NCBI GenBank assembly: GCA_032718475.1
Contig: JAUCBJ010005181.1
Span: forward strand, 1 to 64,000
Direction of reading: 5' to 3'
DNA length: 64,000 bases
Source of the DNA: Nemertoderma westbladi
Taxonomy: Eukaryota; Xenacoelomorpha; Nemertodermatida; Nemertodermatidae
In this document: one piece after another, positions 31,501 through 41,608 of the stretch
Numbering within the stretch: position 1 is the stretch's first letter
Layout: each line of letters begins with the position of its first letter
Translations under genes and position numbers: made by a program
Notes under the pieces: generated by a model
The model's database searches: none
What the model was told of the DNA's origin: nothing
Seen by the model: only the letters and a program-made list of their open reading frames with translations

Positions 31501-34500
31501 TAGGTTAGGAAACGGAAAACTCGTAGCTGGTAGGTTAGGGAACAGAAAGGTCGTAGCTGGTAGGTTAGGAAACAGAAAACTCGTAGCTGGTAGGTTAGGA
31601 AACGGAAAACTCGTAGCTGGTAGGTTAGGAAACGGAAAACTCGTAGCTGGTTGGTTAGGGAACAGAAAACTTGTAGCTGGTAGGTTAGGAAACGGAAAAC
31701 TCGTAGCTGGTAGGTTAGGGAACAGAAAACTCGTAGCTGGTTGGTTGGGGAATAGAAAATTTGTAGCTGGTAGGTTAGGAAACGGAAAACTCGTAGCTGG
31801 TAGGTTAGGGAACAGAAAACTCGTAGCTGGTTGGTAAGGGAACAGAAAACTCGTAGCTGGTTGGTTAGGGAACAGAAAACTCGTAGCTGGTAGGTTAGGA
31901 AACGGAAAACTCGTAGCTGGTAGGTTAGGGAACAGAAAACTCGTAGCTGGTAGGTTAGGGAACAGAAAACTCGTAGCTGGTTGGTTAGGGAACAGAAAAC
32001 TCGTAGCTGGTAGGTTAGGGAACAGAAAACTCGTAGCTGGTTGGTTAGGGAACAGAAAACTCGTAGCTGGTTGGTTAGAGAACAGAAAACTCGTAGCTGG
32101 TTGGTTAGGGAACAGAAAACTTGTAGCTGGTAGGTTAGGAAACGGAAAACTCGTAGCTGGTAGGTTAGGGAACAGAAAACTCGTAGCTGGTTGGTTAGGG
32201 AACAGAAAACTTGTAGCTGGTAGGTTAGGAAACGGAAAACTCGTAGCTGGTAGGTTAGGGAACAGAAAACTCGTAGCTGGTAGGTTAGGGAACAGAAAAC
32301 TCGTAGCTGGTTGGTTAGGGAACATAAAACTTGTAGCTGGTAGGTTAGGAAACGGAAAACTCGTAGCTGGTAGGTTAGGGAACAGAAAACTCGTAGCTGG
32401 TAGGTTAGGGAACAGAAAACTCGTAGCTGGTTGGTTAGGGAACAGAAAACTCGTAGCTGGTTTGTTTAGGAAACAGAAAACTCGTAGCTGGTAGGTTAGG
32501 AAACGGAAAACTCGTAGCTGGTAGGTTAGGAAACAGAAAACTCGTAGCTGGTAGGTTAGGAAACGGAAAACTCGTAGCTGGTAGGTTAGGGAACAGAAAG
32601 GTCGTAGCTGGTAGGTTAGGAAACAGAAAACTCGTAGCTGGTAGGTTAGGTAACAGAAAACTTGTAGCTGGTAGGTTAGGAAACGGAAAACTCGTAGCTG
32701 GTAGGTTAAGGAACAGAAAACTCGTAGCTGGTAGGTTAGGGAACAGAAAGGTCGTAGCTGGTAGGTTGGGGAACAGAAAACTCGTAGCTGGTAGGTTAGG
32801 AAACGGAAAACTCGTAGCTGGTAGGTTAGGGAACAGAAAACTCGTAGCTGGTAGGTTAGGGAACAGAAAACTCGTAGCTGGTTGGTTAGGGAACAGAAAA
32901 CTCGAAGCTGGTAGGTTAGGGAACAGAAAACTCGTAACTGGTAGGTTAGAGAACAGAAAACTCGTAGCTGGTAGGTTAGAGAACAGAAAGGTCGTAGCTG
33001 GTAGGTTGGGGAACAGAAAACTCGTAGCTGGTAGGTTAGGAAACGGAAAACTCGTAGCTGGTAGGTTAGGGAACAGAAAACTCGTAGCTGGTTGGTTAGG
33101 AAACGGAAAACTCGTAGCTGGTAGGTTAGGTAACAGAAAACTTGTAGCTGGTAGGTTAGGAAACGGAAAACTCGTAGCTGGTAGGTTAAGGAACAGAAAA
33201 CTCGTAGCTGGTAGGTTAGGGAACAGAAAACTCGTAGCTGGTTGGTTAGGGAACAGAAAACTCGTAGCTGGTAGGTTAGGAAACGGAAAACTCGTAGCTG
33301 GTAGGTTAGGGAACAGAAAACTCGTAGCTGGTAGGTTAGGGAACAGAAAACTCGTAGCTGGTTGGTTAGGAAACGGAAAACTCGTAGCTGGTAGGTTAGG
33401 GAACAGAAAACTCGTAGCTGGTAGGTTAGGGAACAGAAAACTCGTAGCTGGTTTGTTTAGGAAACAGAAAACTCGTAGCTGGTTTGTTTAGGAAACAGAA
33501 AACTCGTAGCTGGTAGGTTAGGGAACAGAAAACTCGTAGCTGGTTTGTTTAGGAAACAGAAAACTCGTAGCTGGTTTGTTTAGGAAACAGAAAACTCGTA
33601 GCTGGTAGGTTAGGAAACGGAAAACTCGTAGCTGGTAGGTTAGGAAACAGAAAACTCGTAGCTGGTAGGTTAGGAAACGGAAAACTCGTAGCTGGTAGGT
33701 TAGGGAACAGAAAGGTCGTAGCTGGTAGGTTAGGAAACAGAAAACTCGTAGCTGGTAGGTTAGGAAACGGAAAACTCGTAGCTGGTAGGTTAGGAAACGG
33801 AAAACTCGTAGCTGATTGGTTAGGGAATAGAAAACTTGTAGCTGGTAGGTTAGGAAACGGAAAACTCGTAGCTGGTAGGTTAGGGAACAGAAAACTCGTA
33901 GCTGGTTGGTTGGGGAACAGAAAATTTGTAGCTGGTAGGTTAGGAAACGGAAAACTCGTAGCTGGTAGGTTAGGGAACAGAAAACTCGTAGCTGGTTGGT
34001 TAGGGAACAGAAAACTCGTAGCTGGTTGGTTAGGGAACAGAAAACTCGTAGCTGGTAGGTTAGGAAACGGAAAACTCGTAGCTGGTAGGTTAGGGAACAG
34101 AAAACTCGTAGCTGGTAGGTTAGGGAACAGAAAACTCGTAGCTGGTAGGTTAGGGAACAGAAAGGTCGTAGCTGGTAGGTTAGGAAACAGAAAACTCGTA
34201 GCTGGTAGGTTAGGAAACGGAAAACTCGTAGCTGGTAGGTTAGGAAACGGAAAACTCGTAGCTGATTGGTTAGGGAATAGAAAACTTGTAGCTGGTAGGT
34301 TAGGAAACGGAAAACTCGTAGCTGGTAGGTTAGGGAACAGAAAACTCGTAGCTGGTTGGTTGGGGAACAGAAAATTTGTAGCTGGTAGGTTAGGAAACGG
34401 AAAACTCGTAGCTGGTAGGTTAGGGAACAGAAAACTCGTAGCTGGTTGGTTAGGGAACAGAAAACTCGTAGCTGGTTGGTTAGGGAACAGAAAACTCGTA

Positions 34501-36895
34501 GCTGGTAGGTTAGGAAACGGAAAACTCGTAGCTGGTAGGTTAGGGAACAGAAAACTCGTAGCTGGTAGGTTAGGGAACAGAAAACTCGTAGCAGGTTGGT
34601 TAGGGAACAGAAAACTCGTAGCTGGTAGGTTAGGGAACAGAAAACTCGTAGCTGGTTGGTTAGGGAACAGAAAGGTCGTAGCTGGTAGGTTAGGGAAGAG
34701 AAAACTCGTAGCTGGTAGGTTAGGTAACAGAAAACTTGTAGCTGGTAGGTTAGGAAACGGAAAACTCGTAGCTGGTAGGTTAAGGAACAGAAAACTCGTA
34801 GCTGGTAGGTTAGGGAACAGAAAGGTCGTAGCTGGTAGGTTGGGGAACAGAAAACTCGTAGCTGGTAGGTTAGGAAACGGAAAACTCGTAGCTGGTAGGT
34901 TAGGGAACAGAAAACTCGTAGCTGGTAGGTTAGGGAACAGAAAACTCGTAGCTGGTTGGTTAGGGAACAGAAAACTCGAAGCTGGTAGGTTAGGGAACAG
35001 AAACCTCGTAGCTGGTAGGTTAGGGAACAGAAAACTCGTAGCTGGTTGGTTAGGAAACGGAAAACTCGTAGCTGGTAGGTTAGGTAACAGAAAACTTGTA
35101 GCTGGTAGGTTAGGAAACGGAAAACTCGTAGCTGGTAGGTTAAGGAACAGAAAACTCGTAGCTGGTAGGTTAGGGAACAGAAAACTCGTAGCTGGTTGGT
35201 TAGGGAACAGAAAACTCGTAGCTGGTAGGTTAGGAAACGGAAAACTCGTAGCTGGTAGGTTAGGGAACAGAAAACTCGTAGCTGGTAGGTTAGGGAACAG
35301 AAAACTCGTAGCTGGTAGGTTAGGGAACAGAAAACTCGTAGCTGGTTGGTTAGGAAACGGAAAACTCGTAGCTGGTAGGTTAGGGAACAGAAAACTCGTA
35401 GCTGGTAGGTTAGGGAACAGAAAACTCGTAGCTGGTTTGTTTAGGAAACAGAAAACTCGTAGCTGGTTTGTTTAGGAAACAGAAAACTCGTAGCTGGTAG
35501 GTTAGGAAACGGAAAACTCGTAGCTGGTAGGTTAGGAAACAGAAAACTCGTAGCTGGTAGGTTAGGAAACGGAAAACTCGTAGCTGGTAGGTTAGGGAAC
35601 AGAAAGGTCGTAGCTGGTAGGTTAGGAAACAGAAAACTCGTAGCTGGTAGGTTAGGAAACGGAAAACTCGTAGCTGGTAGGTTAGGAAACGGAAAACTCG
35701 TAGCTGATTGGTTAGGGAACAGAAAACGTGTAGCTGGTAGGTTAGGAAACGGAAAACTCGTAGCTGGTAGGTTAGGGAACAGAAAACTCGTAGCTGGTTG
35801 GTTGGGGAACAGAAAATTTGTAGCTGGTAGGTTAGGAAACGGAAAACTCGTAGCTGGTAGGTTAGGGAACAGAAAACTCGTAGCTGGTTGGTTAGGGAAC
35901 AGAAAACTCGTAGCTGGTTGGTTAGGGAACAGAAAACTTGTAGCTGGTAGGTTACGGAACAGAAAACTCGTAGCTGGTTGGTTAGGGAACAGAAAACTCG
36001 TAGCTGGTAGGTTAGGGAACAGAAAACTCGTAGCTGGTTGGTTAGGGAACAGAAAACTCGTAGCTGGTAGGTTAGGAAACGGAAAACTCGTAGCTGGTAG
36101 GTTAGGGAACAGAAAACTCGTAGCTGGTAGGTTACGGAACAGAAAACTCGTAGCTGGTTGGTTAGGGAACAGAAAACTCGTAGCTGGTAGGTTAGGGAAC
36201 AGAAAACTCGTAGCTGGTTGGTTAGGGAACAGAAAACTCGTAGCTGGTTGGTTAGGGAACAGAAAACTCGTAGCTGGTAGGTTAGGGAAGAGAAAACTCG
36301 TAGCTGGTAGGTTAGGGAAGAGAAAACTCGTAGCTGGTAGGTTAGGGTACAGAAAACTCGTAGCTGGTAGGTTAGGAAACGGAAAACTCGTAGCTGGTAG
36401 GTTAGGAAACGGAAAACTCGTAGCTGGTAGGTTAGGGAACAGAAAACTTGTAGCTGGTAGGTTAGGAAATGGAAAACTCGTAGCTGGTAGGTTAGGAAGC
36501 AGAAAACTCGTAGCTGGTAGGTTAGGAAACGGAAAACTCGTAGCTGGTAGGTTAGGAAGCAGAAAACTCGTAGCTGGTAGGTTAGGAAACAGAAAACTCG
36601 TAGCTGGTAGGTTAGGAAACGGAAAACTCGTAGCTGGTAGGTTCGGAAGCAGAAAACTCGTAGCTGGTAGGTTAGGAAACAGAAAACTCGTAGCTGGTAG
36701 GTTAGGAAACGGAAAACTCGTAGCTGGTAGGTTAGGAAACGGAAAACTCGTAGCTGGTAGGTTAGGAAGCAGAAAACTCGTAGCTGGTAGGTTAGGAAAC
36801 GGAAAACTCGTAGCTGGTAGGTTAGGAAGCAGAAAACTCGTAGCTGGTAGGTTAGGGAACAGAAAGGTCGTAGCTGGTAGGTTAGGAAACAGAAC
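22573..36895. repeat. ~14.3-kb, 30-bp minisatellite made of the exon 2 / intron 2 splice-donor junction
   Basis: The unit is GAACAGAAAACTCGTAGCTG followed by GTAGGTTAGG, about 475 copies in head-to-tail order. Copy one is the genuine end of CABLES exon 2 (GAATAGAAAACTCGTAGCTG) plus the splice donor (GTAGGTTAGG). Common variants are GGAAACGG for GGGAACAG, GTTGGT for GTAGGT, CTTGTAG for CTCGTAG, AAGGTCGTAG, and length variants GGTTTAGGTAAGAGAACAG and GGTTTGTTTAGGAAACAG. Lack of stop codons in a 30-bp unit leaves long open frames on both strands (GRLGNRKLVA decapeptides forward, FLFPNLPATS reverse). I do not treat these as genes. The array fills intron 2 up to about 36895. Confidence 0.96.
25065..28644. 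repeat. Higher-order duplication of 1,790 bp within the 30-bp array
   Basis: The segment from about 25065 to 26854 is repeated at about 26855-28644. Landmark variants recur exactly 1,790 bp apart. Examples are the AAAGTCGTAG unit at 25176 and 26966, the GTATGTTAGG unit near 25434 and 27224, and the GGTTGGGGAATAGAAAATTT unit near 26556 and 28346. The translated frames 26196-26801 and 27986-28591 are identical, so this is a recent block duplication. Confidence 0.88.
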
Positions 36896-36961
36896 TACCG
36901 TAAGTTCGTATAGAAAAACAATACATATTTTTTATAAGCATTTTGCTGATAATGATGCACC

Positions 36962-37741
36962 TTAAGGGGGGTATCACCCCAAATCTATTTTTTTATTATT
37001 TTTATAGCTACTGTTCTGAAACTTTAACACAATTATCTGTGATCTTTAACTAAGAAAACTGAGATACCTTCGCAAACCATTTTGTTTGTAAAATATGGGA
37101 CTTTTTGTGCAACAAGTCGGTTTTTTTCAAAATTTGTAAAGATTTTGAGGATTTTAATGAAAAATATCTCATGTAGAAGGATCTGTAGTACCAACCGGGT
37201 TGCAGTTCTCGGTCCAAGAGTTTGGCCCAATGAACCTAGATTTTTTTTATGTAGGTTATCTTTTGTGAAAATTTCAACACAAAACTATTGGTATTTGAAA
37301 AATTTATGGGGGTTTTAGTATGTTCGGGCTATATTTCGGGCATCATATATTTTGAGATAGACAAGAAGAAGCAATTACATAATGGATCATAGAACATCCA
37401 AATTGACATATGTTACAAAACCAATACTAAGGATTGTAGCCCTATAGATGCTGAACATTTTGGTATATGTTTGATAAAAATTGAGTGAAAAATAAAAAAG
37501 TAGTAGGGAATTTAGTGATGATAATCGGCAAACTGAGAAAAAGGTTGTTTTATGCAGAGAGTCATGAATATTAGCTATAAATTGTTATTGAAAAGTTCTG
37601 TTTTGTGGTGGAAAATTATTCAATGGTCAAAACCGATGTCACCACGTGAAAGCCCTTCTATCAAACCACAAAATTAGAAGAAAAAAAAATTTTCAGGAAA
37701 TTTTAAAATTTTGCAGTCGCAGGGGGTGATACCCCCCTTAA
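36962..37741. mobile_element. TTAA-flanked, piggyBac-like MITE in CABLES intron 2
   Basis: The terminal inverted repeats are GGGGGGTATCACCCC at 36966-36980 and GGGGTGATACCCCCC at 37723-37737. Both are bounded by TTAA (36962-36965 and 37738-37741), the target duplication expected of piggyBac-type transposases. The ~770-bp interior is AT-rich with no transposase frame, so it would be non-autonomous. It sits between the end of the 30-bp array and exon 3. Confidence 0.82.
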
Positions 37742-37861
37742 AATCGGAAAACACATTTAATAAATCTGATGAAAAAAAAAAGACTGGGGAAAGACTGGGG
37801 GATTTTTTACATTATTATTATTTACCGCCCATATTTCCTATCTATGTTTTCATCACTCTAG

Positions 37862-38070
37862 GTGTCACCCTCATACTCTCGGCTAAGATGAACGACACAC
37901 GCGGACCGGATTTGGTGAAACTCATAACTACCATATGTTCCACCTACCGTTGTAGTCACAGAGACCTCATAGCGATGGAGTTCCCCGTCATTGTTTCTTT
38001 AGAGTTTCGGTTATTAGTTCCACATTGGGAGGTTCTCTCCCATTATAATAGACTAACACACCGCACCTAG
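37862..38070 (+). CDS. CABLES: CABLES-like cyclin-box protein, exon 3 (C-terminus)
   Basis: Exon 3 begins after a CATCACTCTAG acceptor (ending 37861) and supplies GT to complete the split glycine codon, giving KLVAG|VTLILSAKM across the junction. This aligns with the KL-x-AG-x-x-LL-x-AK block of CABLES. It continues with the second cyclin helix pair (DLVKLITTI, HRDLIAMEFPVIVSLEF) and the family's LPHYxRL-type ending, here VLSHYNRLTHRT, followed by TAG. The three exons total 1,302 bp, 433 residues, with all phases consistent. That the C-terminal half is intact on the far side of a 14-kb repeat argues the gene is still functional. A possible polyadenylation signal lies downstream at 38166. Confidence 0.88.
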
Positions 38071-38165
38071 ACCATGATACATATATGCTGCTCTATTGTC
38101 AGCATTTATTTTTGTGCTAGTCTACAGTAACCCGCGTTTGGTGCTTATTTTTTTACAAACATTCT

Positions 38166-38171
38166 AATAAA
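38166..38171 (+). promoter_or_regulatory. Candidate polyadenylation signal AATAAA for the CABLES-like gene
   Basis: AATAAA lies 96 bases after the CABLES stop codon, in AT-rich sequence. Confidence 0.45.
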
Positions 38172-39074
38172 TATGTCAATTTTATAATATATAATATATC
38201 TATGAATATCAACCGATCTCAACACTTTCATACAACAACAAGTTATTTTAACGGGCTGTTGAGGTAAGCTCTATTGAAGTAAGCTCTGGTGGGTCAATTA
38301 GCATTCTGGTTCAATCCAAGTGGTGTGGCATGCCTTATATTTATTATTCGTAGCCCCAACACGTGTGAGCCTTAGTAAATTCGTTATTCATGAACAAAAT
38401 TGTCTCAAGTCAGCGGTTTATGTATTTCTGTGTATTTCAGTCAAGAGTTCTAAAGGACATGCAGACTATGATCTTTATTAGTTTTGACAATTATGTTGTA
38501 ATTGCCCGATGTTACATTACTGGCTAAATCTGAGTGAGAATTCTGCGATTATTAAAATTGTTTGTTAGTAAAATTGTGGAAGTTACAAAAGAGCGAACAG
38601 ATAATGAGAACAAAATAAGATTTATCAATTGCCAAATTTAAACCATCAGTAAAAAACAGTTGAATTCCTTCCCAACAGTCCCTTTCCAATAACTGAATAA
38701 TGTTGTAGTTCGAGTGGTCTAACATATCGTGTCTGCAGTGTGGTGTTGGGTTTGGCAATAAGCTTCTGCTACAGAGGTTATACAATGCCTCGTTGTGAAG
38801 TGAGCATAGCATCCTTCTCTCCTATGTCATGAACCCTGCGAGACATCCTGGTTTATGGCCTGCCATCTGTATACCATCGAGGGATAAGGTGTGTATTTTT
38901 CATTGAGAGCCAGCATGGGCTACTCAGGTTCTACTGCTGCCTGAAATAATGAAATTCGCTGTTTCCATTACCACGTTATGATGGAAACAGCGAGAGACCC
39001 CTTGGTTTAATGGTTAACAACAGAGGGACCGAAGTAAAATACTGCACTGTATTCATAATATGAAGGGGAGAATC
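38172..39074. other. Intergenic DNA, nothing recognised
   Basis: An inverted pair GCTGTTTCCATTA / GATGGAAACAGC at 38959-38990 is the only structure seen. Short frames show no domains. Confidence 0.4.
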
Positions 39075-40090
39075 TTTCTTTTTGGCTCATTAAGCCAAGG
39101 AATGCCTGTTCACCACCATAGTTGATCTTCCACAGTAAACCCTTCCACTATGTTTCCTAAAGTAATGCCTGTTCACCACCATGGTTGATCTTCCACAGTA
39201 AACCCTTCCACTACGTTTCCTAAAGGAATGCATGTTCACCATCATGGGTGATCTTCCACAGTAAACCCTTCCACTACGTTTCCTAAAGGAATGCATGTTC
39301 ACCACCATGGGTTATCTTCCACAGTAAACCCTTCCACTCTGCCTCCTAAAGAAATGCCTGTTCACCACCATGAAGGGTATTCTTCCACAGTAAACTCTTC
39401 CACGTTTCTTAAAGAAATGCCTATTCACCACCATGGGTGATCTTCCACAGTAAACCTGTCCACTGTGTTTCCTAAAGGAATGCCTGTTCACCACCTTGGG
39501 AGATCTTCCACAGTAAACTCTTCCACTCTGTTTCCTGAAGAAATGCCTGTTCACCACCATGGGTGATCTTCCACAGTAAACCCTTCCAGTCTGTTTCCTA
39601 AAGAAATGCCTGTTAACCACCATGGTTGATCTTCCACAGTAAACCCTTCCACTCTGTTTCCTAAAGAAATGCCTGTTCACCACCATGGGTGATCTTCCAC
39701 AGTAAACCCTTCCACTCTGTTTCCTAAAGAAATGCCTGTTCACCACCATGGGTGATCTTCCACAGTAAACCCTTCCAGTCTGTTTCCTAAAGAAATGCCT
39801 GTTCACCACCATGGTTGATCTTCCACAGTAAACCCTTCCACTCTGTTTCCTAAAGAAATGCCTGTTCACCACCATGGGTGATCTTCCACAGTAAACCCTT
39901 CCACGCTGTTTCCTAAAGGAATGCGGTGATCTTCCATAGTAAACTCTTCCACTCTGTTTCCTAAAGGAATACCTGTTCACCACCATGGGTTATCTTCCAC
40001 AGTAAACCCTCCCACTCTGTTTCCTAAAGGAATGCCTGTTCACCACCTTGGGTGATCTTCCACAGGAAACCGTTCCACTCTGTTTCCCAA
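39075..40090. repeat. 63-bp minisatellite, about 16 copies
   Basis: The unit is 63 bp, containing GAATGCCTGTTCACCACCAT, GGGTGATCTTCCACAGTAAA and CCCTTCCACTCTGTTTCCTA. Divergence between units is a few per cent, with a 15-bp deletion in one copy near 39925. Minus-strand frames (RVYCGRSPMVVNRHFFRKQS repeats) are open because 63 is divisible by three. They lack any gene context and I treat them as non-coding. Confidence 0.9.
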
Positions 40091-40124
40091 GTTGCTTTGG
40101 TTCCCATTTATCGACCAGTTAAGG

Positions 40125-40262
40125 ATGAAAGCCAGGGTTGGGCTAGGCTGCAGCATTTAAAGCACTGTGCCAAAACAGTGCTGACCTATCTAGGGATCGA
40201 ACCAGTGCCTCCTGATTGGAAACCCAGGAATGTCACCACTAGACCAAGCTGCTGCAATATAA
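40125..40262 (-). mobile_element. tRNA-derived SINE
   Basis: On the minus strand an A box (CTTGGTCTAGTGGTGACA) and a B box (CTGGTTCGATCCCTAG) are spaced as in a tRNA. They are followed by a non-tRNA body (AGGTCAGCACTGTTTTGGCA). The acceptor stem does not pair, so it is not a functional tRNA. Confidence 0.7.
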
Positions 40263-40340
40263 TAGTCAAATTAGGTATTTAGTAGGCCTATAAAATATTT
40301 TCAGATCGGCCTCACCTCGCAGCTATATTATACAGTATAT

Positions 40341-41608
40341 AACATAGTTGTGTGGCAATTTTGGATAATGAGAAAGTAACAAGTGTCAACCCATTAACTG
40401 AAGTCCATTAATAAATTTATCGATACTGTAAGTAAAATATCACGATAACGTTTCGGCATCACGTAAAGAAAAAATAATGTGGTATCCATTAATTAATACA
40501 CACTTTTGATATAGAATTTGGCATTTATTAGTATTAATTGCATTTGATATTTGCTTTCGCATAAATTTACTTCATTGTTTTCTATATAAGAGGGTAAATT
40601 ATCCAGTTGACACCATTGACATTTTTTGTTGCAAATTCGGGAAAATCTACAGTAATAAATCTCGCTTTGTTAAAACTACCACAAAGACACCATGAAGCTG
40701 TGCGCCTCGATTGTTTTAGCTTACCTGACTGTAGCTTATGCTGCTCGTAAGTATTTGTAATATCTCTCCTGATTGTAGCTCCTTTGCCCTCTTTAAGCTG
40801 CAAAGCTTTAGGGGTAATCCTATATGTTATGTTGGACAATACCTTTATACCGGTACATTGTTTGGTGTATTTGTTATTGTTTTTACATAATGTATAAATA
40901 AATCTATCTATCTATCTATATATCTCCTGTATCTGTCTTACTGCCCCTGCATGCTGTATGGCCTACTATAATAATGATAAAATATAAACATAAGTTCACT
41001 TTAAAGTGTATCCATTGCACACCCGCCCACTATATACAGTAGGTCTTATAGTATAACGATATACCAAACGAGCCCGGTCATACGTACAGAGTACACAAGT
41101 TCTCAATTGCAGTTCTCTTTGTAAATTAATGTTAAATGGTTGAGTAGCGCAATTGTATTTCAAAGAATTCTAGAATTCTACACCCATCGGGTAAAATATA
41201 ACGATTTCGGCGAGGTTCTGCAGAAATTTGTTACATAAGATTAAATGATTTCATCATTGTTTTTAGACCAGAATCAAAGGGTTTAACCAGCTGCCAACTC
41301 TGTTTTAGTGGGCATTGGACCACCGAAATTTTGGCCATTTCAGCGTATCTAGGACTGCCTATTGCTTTTAGATGGTGAACATGAATTGGTATAAGAAGTA
41401 TGTCCCTGTCAAATTGGTACTGTATATAAGACGTATGTCCATGTCCAGTCGTTACACTGTAGCACCACCCGTCACATGAACTCACTAATTTTCTAGAGGA
41501 CCAACTGCAGAGACAACTGGAAGATACTGTGGGGCGTCATGCCGATCACTGTGGTAACGACTTTGTGGCAGCGAACTGCGATGTTCAATGTCTGTTCGGC
41601 TGGAAGCA
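40341..41608 (+). repeat. Duplicated segment, left copy (astacin promoter to exon 2)
   Basis: This stretch matches 62859-64000 almost base for base from AACATAGTTGTGTGGCAATT onward. The left copy carries about 100 extra bases in intron 1 near 40840-40960 (including CTATCTATCTAT), and each copy has small indels. The right copy is cut by the end of the window. Confidence 0.95.
40583..40590 (+). promoter_or_regulatory. TATA box of the astacin gene
   Basis: TATATAAG lies 109 bases before the ATG, and the same box at the same distance precedes the second gene copy. A start site about 30 bases downstream is expected. Confidence 0.65.

Noticed and set aside
22573-36895. CRISPR array or telomere repeat (unit contains TTAGG/TTAGGG)
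   Set aside because: There are no unique spacers, and the unit is contiguous. TTAGGG occurs once per 30 bp as part of a splice-junction-derived unit, not as a telomeric hexamer array.
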